A stretch of DNA of 8,470 nucleotides. It comes from Bacteroidetes bacterium UBA2234 (GTDB lineage: Bacteria > Bacteroidota > Bacteroidia > NS11-12g > UBA955). The notes under the pieces are model-generated. The model made no database searches. It saw only the letters and a program-made list of their open reading frames with translations, and had not been told where the DNA came from. Each line of letters starts with the position of its first letter. Positions within the stretch are counted from its first letter, which is position 1. Made by a program: the position numbers and the translations under genes. Of this stretch, positions 1-6,596 are shown one piece after another. The DNA lies in the NCBI GenBank assembly GCA_002347985.1, contig DDYM01000061.1, positions 88,494-96,963 on the forward strand, written 5' to 3'.

Positions 1-617
1 ATTTCATTGATCTTAACGATTTTGAAATCCATGTTTTTACCAACGTATTGGTCGTAATCGCGAACTGGCTTCGTGTCAATTTGAGATCCAGGTAGGAATG
101 TATCGAAACTAAATACATCTACAACCAAACCACCTTTGGTTCTTGAACGCACATAACCGGTAACGATCGTATCGTTGTTGTGTGCTTCCACAATTTTCTC
201 CCAAGCCGTTTCTTGCAATGCTTTTTTGCGGCTAAGAATCAATTGACCCAACTTGTCTTCAGCAACGTCAACAAATACCTCTACTGAATCACCCAACGCC
301 AATTCAGGCATGTCGCGGAATTCTGTACGTGGTACAAGTCCATCACTTTTGAATCCGATGTTAACTACAACATCTTTTTCGTTCATACCTACAACTACAC
401 CTTTAACCACTTGTTTTTCAACAACGGGTTGGAAAGTTGAATTGTAAGAATCCTCTAAGCGCTTGCGCTCGTCATTCGAGTAAGACTCGAATCCTGCATC
501 GTCTGCACTCCAGTCAAAATCATCATGGGCAGTGGCAGCGACAGCTGTTTTGGTGGTTTTAGCCGTTGAAACTTCTACGGTTTCTTCTGTGGCTTGTTCG
601 TTTTTTTCGTTTGTCAA
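1..617 (-). CDS. rpsA: 30S ribosomal protein S1, 5' part (runs off the left edge)
   Basis: Ribosomal protein S1 binds mRNA on the small ribosomal subunit and helps initiation. The minus frame is open for 205 codons to the window edge. Residues 1-65 are a polar, acidic N-terminal extension containing DDFDWSADDAGFESYS, a style common in Bacteroidota S1. A first S1 (OB-fold) repeat spans about 68-133, with KGVVVGMNEKDVVVNIGFKS and later GLVP and LSRKKA. A second starts near 150 with VTGYVRSRTKGGLVVDV and FLPGSQID. The start is TTG at 617-615, chosen because AGGAGG lies 9 nt upstream; the first in-frame ATG (386) would cut into the first S1 repeat. Only about a third of a typical S1 is present, so later repeats cannot be judged. 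It is divergent from the GT39-like gene. Identity is very secure; the exact start is fairly secure. Confidence 0.95.
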   Translation of the reverse strand, partial: MTNEKNEQATEETVEVSTAKTTKTAVAATAHDDFDWSADDAGFESYSNDERKRLEDSYNSTFQPVVEKQVVKGVVVGMNEKDVVVNIGFKSDGLVPRTEFRDMPELALGDSVEVFVDVAEDKLGQLILSRKKALQETAWEKIVEAHNNDTIVTGYVRSRTKGGLVVDVFSFDTFLPGSQIDTKPVRDYDQYVGKNMDFKIVKINE

Positions 618-624
618 GAAATAG

Positions 625-634
625 TTCCTCCTTT
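625..634 (-). promoter_or_regulatory. Strong Shine-Dalgarno sequence of rpsA
   Basis: Read on the minus strand this is AAAGGAGGAA, a perfect AGGAGG core (632-627) ending 9 nt before the TTG start codon. It decides the start of rpsA. No other gene start in the window has a recognisable Shine-Dalgarno sequence, as expected in Bacteroidota, so this site stands out. Confidence 0.8.
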
Positions 635-644
635 GATCGGGCGG

Positions 645-676
645 CAAAAATATGTAATAATCCTCAAACTTGACAA
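645..676 (-). promoter_or_regulatory. Putative Bacteroidota-type promoter of rpsA
   Basis: On the minus strand TATTTTTG (652-645) matches the Bacteroidota -7 consensus TAnnTTTG, and TTG (676-674) lies 21 nt upstream as a -33 candidate. Transcription would begin near 638-641, giving a leader of roughly 20-25 nt that just includes the Shine-Dalgarno site. This is a motif match only; in AT-rich DNA such matches also occur by chance. Confidence 0.4.
659..671. repeat. 13-bp direct repeat, copy 1
   Basis: AATCCTCAAACTT, identical to the copy at 738-750, 79 bp away in the same orientation. This copy sits between the putative -33 and -7 elements of the rpsA promoter, where a repressor-type operator could act. 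The flanks also partly match: both copies are followed by GA after one or two extra bases. Confidence 0.6.
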
Positions 677-737
677 TATTTTCCACCTTTTTGCGATATT
701 TTCAAACATTAACCCTTTACGACTCTGCTTTTTGCAA

Positions 738-750
738 AATCCTCAAACTT
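738..750. repeat. 13-bp direct repeat, copy 2
   Basis: Second exact copy of AATCCTCAAACTT. It ends on the TTTG that is the best -33 candidate for the GT39-like gene at 784, so each of the two divergent promoters carries one copy. A role as a shared operator is an inference from position only. Confidence 0.6.
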
Positions 751-775
751 TGAATTAATTTTTCTTGTAGGTTTG
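749..775 (+). promoter_or_regulatory. Putative promoter of the GT39-like gene
   Basis: TAGGTTTG (768-775) matches the -7 consensus TAnnTTTG, with TTTG at 749-752 as a possible -33 element. The 15-nt spacer is shorter than usual for this promoter class. The -7 box ends 8 nt before the ATG, so the transcript would be leaderless or nearly so. Motif evidence only. Confidence 0.35.
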
Positions 776-783
776 CTAAACGT

Positions 784-3576
784 ATGGCAAAGCAAGTTTC
801 TACGAACGACACATTAAAGATCAATCAGACAACCTTACCTTTTTTATCAATTTCTTTGGAAGAATTCATCGACTTGGTAAAATCCAATCCCAGTCAGATT
901 GACACTCACATCGAAGAAAAAACCCAAATACTTATTTTCCCAGGGTCAACCCCACCCAAAACCACGGATATAAATCTTGGGCTTGCGGCAATTGCTTCCA
1001 CCAACAAGGGTTATCTGGTTGCAAAACCCCAAACAAAAAACAAACGCATTACAGAATCATTTGTAGGATTTTCTGCTGCCGATTTTCAATGTAAATATCT
1101 TATTGTAAATGCGGATTGCCTTTCTCAAATCAAAACGGATTTGGTTCAAGTAAGTTCAATCATCGAATTGCTTTATTTATGTAGTAAGTCAGCCACTGTT
1201 GAGCATTCCGTTGAACTTCCGGCTCAAGCTTCACCCATGAAGTTTATGGATGCGATCTCTAAGAAATGGAAATTGACCGCAAAATATTATATCACTGCCA
1301 ACAAGAATATTCATCGTTGGGCATTTATGTTGATTGCATTGTTTTCATTGGTATTCATGACCCAGATGAGCAAAACTGCGAGCATCTCTGGCGATGAATT
1401 TACACAATACACTTACTCAAAACTTATTGCCAATTATTATTTAGAATCCATTGGCGAAGCCATTCCGATCGATACAAATGAATTAAAGGGTCAGCGAATG
1501 CCCACATTAGCCAAAGCTTTTCCAACCATGGGAGCCGGTGTGGCAACAATCAAAGACCCAGACCGCGTAATGCATGTATACGGTTCCAGTTTCGATACAT
1601 TCACTACGATACTAGGCTATTATTTGAACGTGGACGATCAAATGGCTTTCAGACACTGGTGGAATGCGATTTTTGGATTCTTCTGTGTATTGTTTACGGC
1701 ATTGGTTGTTCGACGTCTAACACAAGGAAGTTATGCATTTGCATGGCTTGCTATGTTGATAGTTTTGCTCATGCCAAGATTTTTTGGAGAGGCAATGAAC
1801 AATCCAAAAGACGTACCCTTTGCTCTCGGATACATCATGAGTTTATATTATGCGATCCGAATGTTCCAAAGCTGGCCCCACTTCAGATGGAATCACGCTT
1901 TGGGTTTGGTTATCGGCACAGCATTGGGCATTAGTGTGCGTATTGGTGGTTTGTTATCCGTGGCCTTTTTCATCATGTACGCAGGCTTAAAGTTCATTGA
2001 ACACATCGGCTTGAAGCAATTCACGTCTTTAAAATGGAAAGGATTCGGTGCATTGTTTACAGTTACGATTGTTTTGGGATTGGGAAGTTATTTATTAGGT
2101 ATTTCCCCCTGGCCTTATGGTTTAGATCAACCTTTCTCCAATCCACTCGAAGCACTAAAAGAGTTTACAAATTATTCTGTTTCGTTGAGGCAGCTTTTCG
2201 AGGGTAAATTGTATGATTCGGACATGTTGCCGCTATACTACTTGCGAAAATATCTCATGATTACAACACCCATGGCGGTGATGTTTGGCCTAAGTTGCTT
2301 TGCCTTGCTGTTGTACACAAATCGCAAACGTTTCACAAATGAAATGTTCTTGATCCTCTTTGCAGCGATCTTCCCAATTGTTTACATCTACATACAAAAA
2401 TCACAGGTGTATGGTGGAATCAGACAGATTTTATTTACACTTCCTTGTTTTGTAACCATTGCCGTGATTGGGTATCAGTGGCTGGGCGATTTGTTATCAA
2501 AAATTAGCTCAAAACTCAACTTAATACCTACCCTAATCGCTTTGGCTCTGTTGATTATGCCAACCAAATTCATATTGGCGAACCACCCTGTCAGCTACAG
2601 TTATTTCAATGAGATTTACGGTGGTACATCGAAAGCGTATGGTGAATATGAAATGGATTATTATCTCGCCAGTTTGCGTCCAAGTGCTGAGTGGTTCCTA
2701 GAAAATGTTGCAAGAAAACACCCCGACCAAAAGTTTGAGGTTCTCACTTACGGTATGGATCATGTGAAATATTATTGCAGAAACGACAAAAACGTCCATG
2801 TTGGATACACTCGTTTTGATGACAGAAGCTCAAAAAACTGGGACTATTGTATTTTTTACAATGCCTATTTTGACAAATCTAGATTGACATCCGGTGAATT
2901 CCCGCCCAAAGGAACCGTATATCAGCAAAAGGTTGATGGAGTTCCTGCAGGTATTGTAATTGAAAGACCGAGTCATGATGATTTCAACGGTATCAAAGCC
3001 ATTGAAAAAGACACCAATTACGCGAAAGGGGCTGAGTTATTGGAAAATTACTTGAAGATTGATCCGGCGCGTTCTGAAGTGCGATTCTATCTATCATCTG
3101 CCTACATTGGAATGGGGAATATCGAAAAAGCCATTCTTGCTGTAAAGGAAGCCCGAAAATATTACCCAGAATACAGCCGAGCTTGCTTTGCTCAGTTTCA
3201 ATATTTGATGAATGTGAAACGATACGATGAAGCCATTGAAGTAGTTTCTCAATATTTGGATTCACGTCCTCGCGATGGCGAAGGTTATTTAATGAAAGCC
3301 CAAGCAGAAATGAGCAAGGGCGACATTGCTGCGGGAATTGAAACTCTTAAATCTGCTGTAGAAATTAACCCCATGGATTACAGGGTTTATAATTTAGGTG
3401 CTCAAGCGTATCAGATGATGAAAGATGCGAGCAATTACAACATGTGGATTCAAGCATCAACGTTGGGCAGTGCATCCAATCAGAGTGATTTCCAAACGGC
3501 TGTTCAAGCTGTAATGATGATTTATGAGGAAATCACAGGCAAGCCACTTGACACGAAAAAATATGGTTTGGAGTAA
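784..3576 (+). CDS. GT39-like polytopic glycosyltransferase with C-terminal TPRs and a decayed N-terminal GT2-like region
   Basis: Probable inner-membrane glycosyltransferase using a polyprenyl-phosphate sugar on the periplasmic side; donor and acceptor are unknown. Residues 1-175 are soluble (see the separate region entry). About ten hydrophobic segments follow (near 180-195, 293-312, 318-334, 345-361, 372-405, 420-440, 493-512, 522-537, 550-566, 580-598). GDEF at 203-206, just after the first segment, is where GT39/ArnT-type enzymes carry the loop-1 acidic catalytic residue. Other family-like landmarks are HWWN (291-294), PRFFGEAMNNPKD (331-343), FEGKLYDSD with LPLYY (472-486), YGGIRQ (543-548) and NHPVSYSYFNEIYGG (from 600). 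After the last segment, a soluble domain of about 140 residues leads into TPR-like helical repeats (about 743-905), for example ENYLKIDPARSEVRFYLSSA, placed outside the membrane by the predicted topology. The ATG is the first in frame after the promoter-like box. The gene is monocistronic and convergent with the CBS-map-MBL operon. Family placement is good; specificity is unknown. Confidence 0.8.
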   Translation: MAKQVSTNDTLKINQTTLPFLSISLEEFIDLVKSNPSQIDTHIEEKTQILIFPGSTPPKTTDINLGLAAIASTNKGYLVAKPQTKNKRITESFVGFSAADFQCKYLIVNADCLSQIKTDLVQVSSIIELLYLCSKSATVEHSVELPAQASPMKFMDAISKKWKLTAKYYITANKNIHRWAFMLIALFSLVFMTQMSKTASISGDEFTQYTYSKLIANYYLESIGEAIPIDTNELKGQRMPTLAKAFPTMGAGVATIKDPDRVMHVYGSSFDTFTTILGYYLNVDDQMAFRHWWNAIFGFFCVLFTALVVRRLTQGSYAFAWLAMLIVLLMPRFFGEAMNNPKDVPFALGYIMSLYYAIRMFQSWPHFRWNHALGLVIGTALGISVRIGGLLSVAFFIMYAGLKFIEHIGLKQFTSLKWKGFGALFTVTIVLGLGSYLLGISPWPYGLDQPFSNPLEALKEFTNYSVSLRQLFEGKLYDSDMLPLYYLRKYLMITTPMAVMFGLSCFALLLYTNRKRFTNEMFLILFAAIFPIVYIYIQKSQVYGGIRQILFTLPCFVTIAVIGYQWLGDLLSKISSKLNLIPTLIALALLIMPTKFILANHPVSYSYFNEIYGGTSKAYGEYEMDYYLASLRPSAEWFLENVARKHPDQKFEVLTYGMDHVKYYCRNDKNVHVGYTRFDDRSSKNWDYCIFYNAYFDKSRLTSGEFPPKGTVYQQKVDGVPAGIVIERPSHDDFNGIKAIEKDTNYAKGAELLENYLKIDPARSEVRFYLSSAYIGMGNIEKAILAVKEARKYYPEYSRACFAQFQYLMNVKRYDEAIEVVSQYLDSRPRDGEGYLMKAQAEMSKGDIAAGIETLKSAVEINPMDYRVYNLGAQAYQMMKDASNYNMWIQASTLGSASNQSDFQTAVQAVMMIYEEITGKPLDTKKYGLE
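922..1293 (+). other. Region of the GT39-like protein resembling a decayed GT2 domain (residues 47-170)
   Basis: Several short segments match, in order, the second half of the GT2 enzyme encoded at 6713-7513. ILIFPGSTPP (49-58) lies where that enzyme has FGFWDADLATP; GYLVAKPQTKNKR (76-88) where it has DIIMGSRVARLGSKIER; DFQCKYLIVNADCL (100-113) where it has DTQCGAKIFKGHLI; then an IIELLYL helix and VELPA where it has FDVEMLL and LEAPI. The metal-binding DxD is replaced by PGS and the N-terminal nucleotide-binding half is missing, so it would be inactive as a GT2. This is an alignment by eye and may be coincidental in part. Confidence 0.4.
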
Positions 3577-3587
3577 TGCTTCAAACC
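3555..3587 (-). terminator. Probable intrinsic terminator of the CBS-map-MBL operon
   Basis: On the minus strand, 12 nt after the MBL-gene stop, GGTTTG (3587-3582) can pair with CAAACC (3570-3565). The 6-bp stem continues past one A-C mismatch with two more pairs. The minus strand then reads ATATTTTTTC (3564-3555), a U-rich tract in the right place. The hairpin spans the stop codon of the converging GT39-like gene and the U tract lies in its last sense codons. On the plus strand the stem pairs slightly better (two G-U pairs) but no U tract follows, so it should work mainly leftward. Confidence 0.5.
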
Positions 3588-3594
3588 ACAGAAA

Positions 3595-3608
3595 TTTAAT
3601 TAATTAAA
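3595..3608. repeat. AT-only palindrome at convergent gene ends
   Basis: TTTAATTAATTAAA is a perfect 14-bp palindrome covering the stop codon of the MBL-fold gene. Its core TAATTAATTA (3597-3606) recurs exactly at the other convergent junction (7511-7520). With no G or C pair it is a weak hairpin; no function is assigned. Confidence 0.5.
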
Positions 3609-4436
3609 CCACTCATCGGTGGCGTTGATTGCCTTGTATTGTCCTTTTTCGTTCAATTGAACTTGGGCTCTACAGTGCATTGCATCGTGTTCAAAAATGA
3701 GCCATACTTTCTCAGACGCCAACCAAGGAAGAAGCGATTTCTTCTCTTCCATTGTAATCAAAGGTTGAATATCGTAACCCATCACATAATTCACTGGTAT
3801 GTGTGCTGCGGCAGGTATCAAATCAGCCATATACATCAGTTTCTCCTGACCCCAGTGAATGATTGGAGCGATCATCCCAAAAGTGTGGCCGTTGAAAACT
3901 TTGATCTCGATGCAATCCGCCAACATATCGCCGTCTTTTAAGAAATTCAAAAGTCCCAATTCTTTTAGCGGTACAAAATTCTCCGGTAAAAATGAGGCTT
4001 TCTCCCTATCGTTTGGATTATTTGCGTGATTCCAGTGCGATTCTGTAAGGTGATAGACTGCGTTCGGAAATTGGGGCACCAAATCTCCATCCTTGTTTAT
4101 GATTGCACCCCCACAGTGATCAAAATGCAAATGGGTTAGCAACACGTCGGTAATTTCATTTGCTGAAATCCCATGCATAGAAAGAGATCCCAACAAGCTT
4201 TGATCGCCATTTAAATCATAATGACAATAAAATTTTTCACTTTGCTTATTGCCAATGCCTGTGTCGATTAAAATTTTTCTGTCACCCTTATCAACCAAAA
4301 GACATCGCATCGACCAATTGCAAAGATTGTTTTCATTGGCAGGCACCAATTTATTCCATATTACTTTGGGAACAACGCCAAACATCGCACCGCCATCCAA
4401 TTTAAAGTTACCGGTATGTATTGGAAGTACTTTCAT
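3600..4436 (-). CDS. MBL-fold metallo-hydrolase, lactonase-like
   Basis: A 278-residue cytoplasmic metallo-beta-lactamase-fold hydrolase with a full set of dinuclear metal ligands: HLHFDH at 102-107 (H102, H104, D106, H107), H184 in NGHT, D205 in MADL and H250 in FEHD. The order and spacing resemble N-acyl-homoserine lactonases such as AiiA, as does the GGAMFGVVPK segment near the start (15-24). There is no signal peptide, which argues against a secreted beta-lactamase. The ATG overlaps the map stop by one base (TGATG), so translation is probably coupled, and no Shine-Dalgarno is visible. It is the last gene of the CBS-map-MBL operon and is followed by a probable terminator. The substrate cannot be read from sequence; a lactone or thiolactone is plausible. 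Confidence 0.82.
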   Translation of the reverse strand: MKVLPIHTGNFKLDGGAMFGVVPKVIWNKLVPANENNLCNWSMRCLLVDKGDRKILIDTGIGNKQSEKFYCHYDLNGDQSLLGSLSMHGISANEITDVLLTHLHFDHCGGAIINKDGDLVPQFPNAVYHLTESHWNHANNPNDREKASFLPENFVPLKELGLLNFLKDGDMLADCIEIKVFNGHTFGMIAPIIHWGQEKLMYMADLIPAAAHIPVNYVMGYDIQPLITMEEKKSLLPWLASEKVWLIFEHDAMHCRAQVQLNEKGQYKAINATDEWFN

Positions 4437-5203
4437 CAGAATTCGTGATAAACATCGGTTAGTGCTTCGTAACCCGTTTCGGTAATGAGGATTGTATGCT
4501 CGAATTGTGCGCTAAGCTTACCATCGATTGTCCGGGCTGTCCATCCATCTTTTCTGTCGATTTTTGCCCTGGCTTTTCCCGCGTTAATCATGGGTTCGAT
4601 GGTAAAAATCATACCGGGCTTAAGAATAGGTCCGGTATTTTCATCTGCGATATGAGCCACATCTGGTGCTTCGTGAAACTTGAGACCAACACCATGACCG
4701 CAAAATTCATACACAACGGAATACCCATTCTTTTGCGCATGTTTGGCAATGTGATAACCAATGTTGTTCAATCGGTTATCCGGAAAACACTGCTCCATTC
4801 CAATTTTCAAGCACTCCCTCGTGGTATCTACCAACCTTTTTGCGTAGTCACTGGGTTCGCCAACATAGTACATCTTGCAAGTATCGCCGTAATACCCTCC
4901 TAAAATTGTTGTGACATCAATGTTTACAATATCACCATGAACAAGTACGGTTTGATTGGGCACACCATGACAAATCACTTCATTGGGTGAAATACAACAA
5001 GAATGCTTAAAACCGCGATATCCTTTTGTTGCAGGAACTGCCCCGTGATCTCTCACAAACTCTTCGCACTTTTTATCAATATCAATGGTTTTCATTCCTG
5101 GAACAACAAATTGTTCTAGGTATTTTAAAGTTTCCGCGGCCAACCTTGCACTCTTGCGAATGCCTTCAATTTGCTCCGGTGTTTTAATTACAATTGCAGA
5201 CAT
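4436..5203 (-). CDS. map: Methionine aminopeptidase, type I
   Basis: Removes the initiator methionine from nascent proteins whose second residue is small. The 255-residue length fits a bacterial type Ia enzyme. All expected residues are present: H79 in ICHGVP, metal ligands D96, D107, H170 (CGHGVG), E203 (TIEPM) and E235 (FEHT), and the catalytic-loop H177 in FHEAPD. The numbering nearly coincides with E. coli MAP. The N-terminal KTPEQIEGIRKSARLAAETL helix is canonical, supporting the ATG at 5203. The gene lies 9 nt after the CBS gene and its TGA overlaps the ATG of the MBL-fold gene, so all three are likely co-transcribed. No Shine-Dalgarno precedes it. The unusual point is the partner: map is often found with ribosomal protein or secY genes, but here it sits with a cystathionine beta-synthase. 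Confidence 0.96.
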   Translation of the reverse strand: MSAIVIKTPEQIEGIRKSARLAAETLKYLEQFVVPGMKTIDIDKKCEEFVRDHGAVPATKGYRGFKHSCCISPNEVICHGVPNQTVLVHGDIVNIDVTTILGGYYGDTCKMYYVGEPSDYAKRLVDTTRECLKIGMEQCFPDNRLNNIGYHIAKHAQKNGYSVVYEFCGHGVGLKFHEAPDVAHIADENTGPILKPGMIFTIEPMINAGKARAKIDRKDGWTARTIDGKLSAQFEHTILITETGYEALTDVYHEF

Positions 5204-5212
5204 GTTTAAATG

Positions 5213-6589
5213 TTAATTTCCTTTGGCGATGGCTTGAATTAAATCTTGCTTGGTAATAATATGCCAATTGCCACCCATATCCATCATCAGAACGGCAGCG
5301 TTGTTTTTATTGATTTTTGACGATACCTCTTCGATAGTGGCCATATGACTTACGATTGGATAAGGCTTGCCCATAATCACAGATACCGGATGATTCATCA
5401 AATCTCGGTTCTTAAGGAGTTCTGCATACAAATGTGCATCCTCCACGGCACCCACAAAATCTCCTGAATCATTTTTTACAGGAAGCTGTGACACACTAAA
5501 TTTCTGCATGATGCTGATCACATCTTCACAAGCGTCGCTTTCTTTTACCGACAGCAATGGCAGTTGCGCATGTCCTTGAATCAAATCTGTTGCCGTTTGA
5601 AGAGCTTTGGGCGCAATAAAACCTCTGTCCCTCATCCAATCTTCGTTATACATTTTACCCAGGTATCGTGTACCGTGGTCATGAAAAATAACGACTACAA
5701 CGTCAGAGGGTTTAAATCGATCCTTCATCTGTAGAATACCAGCCAAAGCAGATCCGGCACTATTCCCAACAAATATGCCCTCTTCGCGTGGGATTCGCCT
5801 TGTCATTACTGCGGCATCTTTATCTGTCACCTTTTCAAAATGATCAATAATTGAAAAGTCTACGTTCGCTGGTAAAAAATCCTCTCCGATTCCTTCGGTG
5901 ATGTAGGGATAAATTTCATTTTTATCAAAGATTCCCGTTTCCTTGTATTTTTTGAAAACGGAACCATAGGTATCGATGCCCAAAATTTGGATGTTCGGGT
6001 TTTTCTCTTTCAAATATTTGCCGGTACCACAAATCGTACCCCCAGTACCTACTCCCACTACCAAATGTGTGATCTTACCATCCGTTTGATCCCAGATTTC
6101 AGGACCCGTTTGCTCGTAATGGGCTTTTGAGTTACTTAGGTTATCGTATTGATTGGGTTTCCAAGCATTGGGGATTTCAGCCGCCAATCTCGTGCTTACG
6201 CTATAATAGCTTCGGGGGTCTTCTGGTTCAACATCAGTCGGGCAAACGATAACCTCTGCTCCAAAAGCTTTCAAGGCGTCCACCTTTTCTTTGCTCTGTT
6301 TGTCTGTGGTAGTAAAAATACAACGATAGCCTTTCACAACCGCGGCAATTGCCAATCCCATTCCCGTATTTCCACTGGTTCCTTCAATGATCACCCCTCC
6401 TGGCTTCAGTGCACCACTCGCTTCCGCGTCCAATATCATTTGTAATGCCATACGGTCTTTGATCGAATTCCCAGGGTTGGTAGTCTCGATTTTCGCATAC
6501 ACGGTACAAGGCAAATCCCTAGTAATTGTGTTCAACTTGACCATTGGCGTATTGCCAATCGTTTCTAAAATATTTTGGTAAACCCGCAT
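5213..6589 (-). CDS. Cystathionine beta-synthase with C-terminal CBS-domain pair
   Basis: A PLP enzyme of the reverse transsulfuration route, condensing serine (or a serine ester) with homocysteine to cystathionine; related reactions can release H2S. K44 in NSIKDR is the Schiff-base lysine; EGTSGNTG (69-76) and GVGTGGT (179-185) hold the cofactor and its phosphate. EDPRSYYS (123-130), QYDNLSN (147-153) and EGIGEDFLP (232-240) favour CBS over cysteine synthase. Residues from about 335 to 458 form a CBS (Bateman) pair, which in some homologues binds adenosine ligands. The N-terminal haem domain of animal CBS is absent. The ATG at 6589 lies just before the canonical VYQNILETIGNTPMVKLN start of the fold. 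It is the first gene of the operon with map and the MBL-fold gene. A serine sulfhydrylase activity (cysteine from serine and sulfide) cannot be excluded. Confidence 0.9.
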   Translation of the reverse strand: MRVYQNILETIGNTPMVKLNTITRDLPCTVYAKIETTNPGNSIKDRMALQMILDAEASGALKPGGVIIEGTSGNTGMGLAIAAVVKGYRCIFTTTDKQSKEKVDALKAFGAEVIVCPTDVEPEDPRSYYSVSTRLAAEIPNAWKPNQYDNLSNSKAHYEQTGPEIWDQTDGKITHLVVGVGTGGTICGTGKYLKEKNPNIQILGIDTYGSVFKKYKETGIFDKNEIYPYITEGIGEDFLPANVDFSIIDHFEKVTDKDAAVMTRRIPREEGIFVGNSAGSALAGILQMKDRFKPSDVVVVIFHDHGTRYLGKMYNEDWMRDRGFIAPKALQTATDLIQGHAQLPLLSVKESDACEDVISIMQKFSVSQLPVKNDSGDFVGAVEDAHLYAELLKNRDLMNHPVSVIMGKPYPIVSHMATIEEVSSKINKNNAAVLMMDMGGNWHIITKQDLIQAIAKGN

Positions 6590-6596
6590 ACAACTG

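Noticed and set aside
384..386. Internal ATG (minus strand) as the start of rpsA
   Set aside because: It would remove the acidic extension and part of the first S1 repeat, while the TTG at 617 has a perfect Shine-Dalgarno upstream.
3565..3587. The same hairpin as a plus-strand terminator for the GT39-like gene
   Set aside because: The stem pairs well on the plus strand but is followed by ACAGAAATTTAATT, with no U tract.
3639..3941. Open frame of 100 codons on the plus strand, antisense to the MBL-fold gene
   Set aside because: Fully inside a gene with a complete metal-ligand set; no independent support.
3600..4436. Antibiotic-inactivating beta-lactamase or ETHE1-type persulfide dioxygenase
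   Set aside because: There is no signal peptide, and the HxHxDH/H184/D205/H250 pattern with an AiiA-like layout fits dinuclear lactonase-type hydrolases. The neighbouring CBS gene made the persulfide dioxygenase idea tempting, but the sequence does not support it.
4496..4903. Open frame of 135 codons on the plus strand, antisense to map
   Set aside because: It lies wholly over a canonical methionine aminopeptidase with every catalytic residue intact; its product resembles no family and it has no promoter or ribosome-binding signal.
5213..6589. Plain cysteine synthase (CysK) for the PLP enzyme
   Set aside because: EDPRSYYS, EGIGEDFLP and the C-terminal CBS-domain pair point to the cystathionine beta-synthase group.
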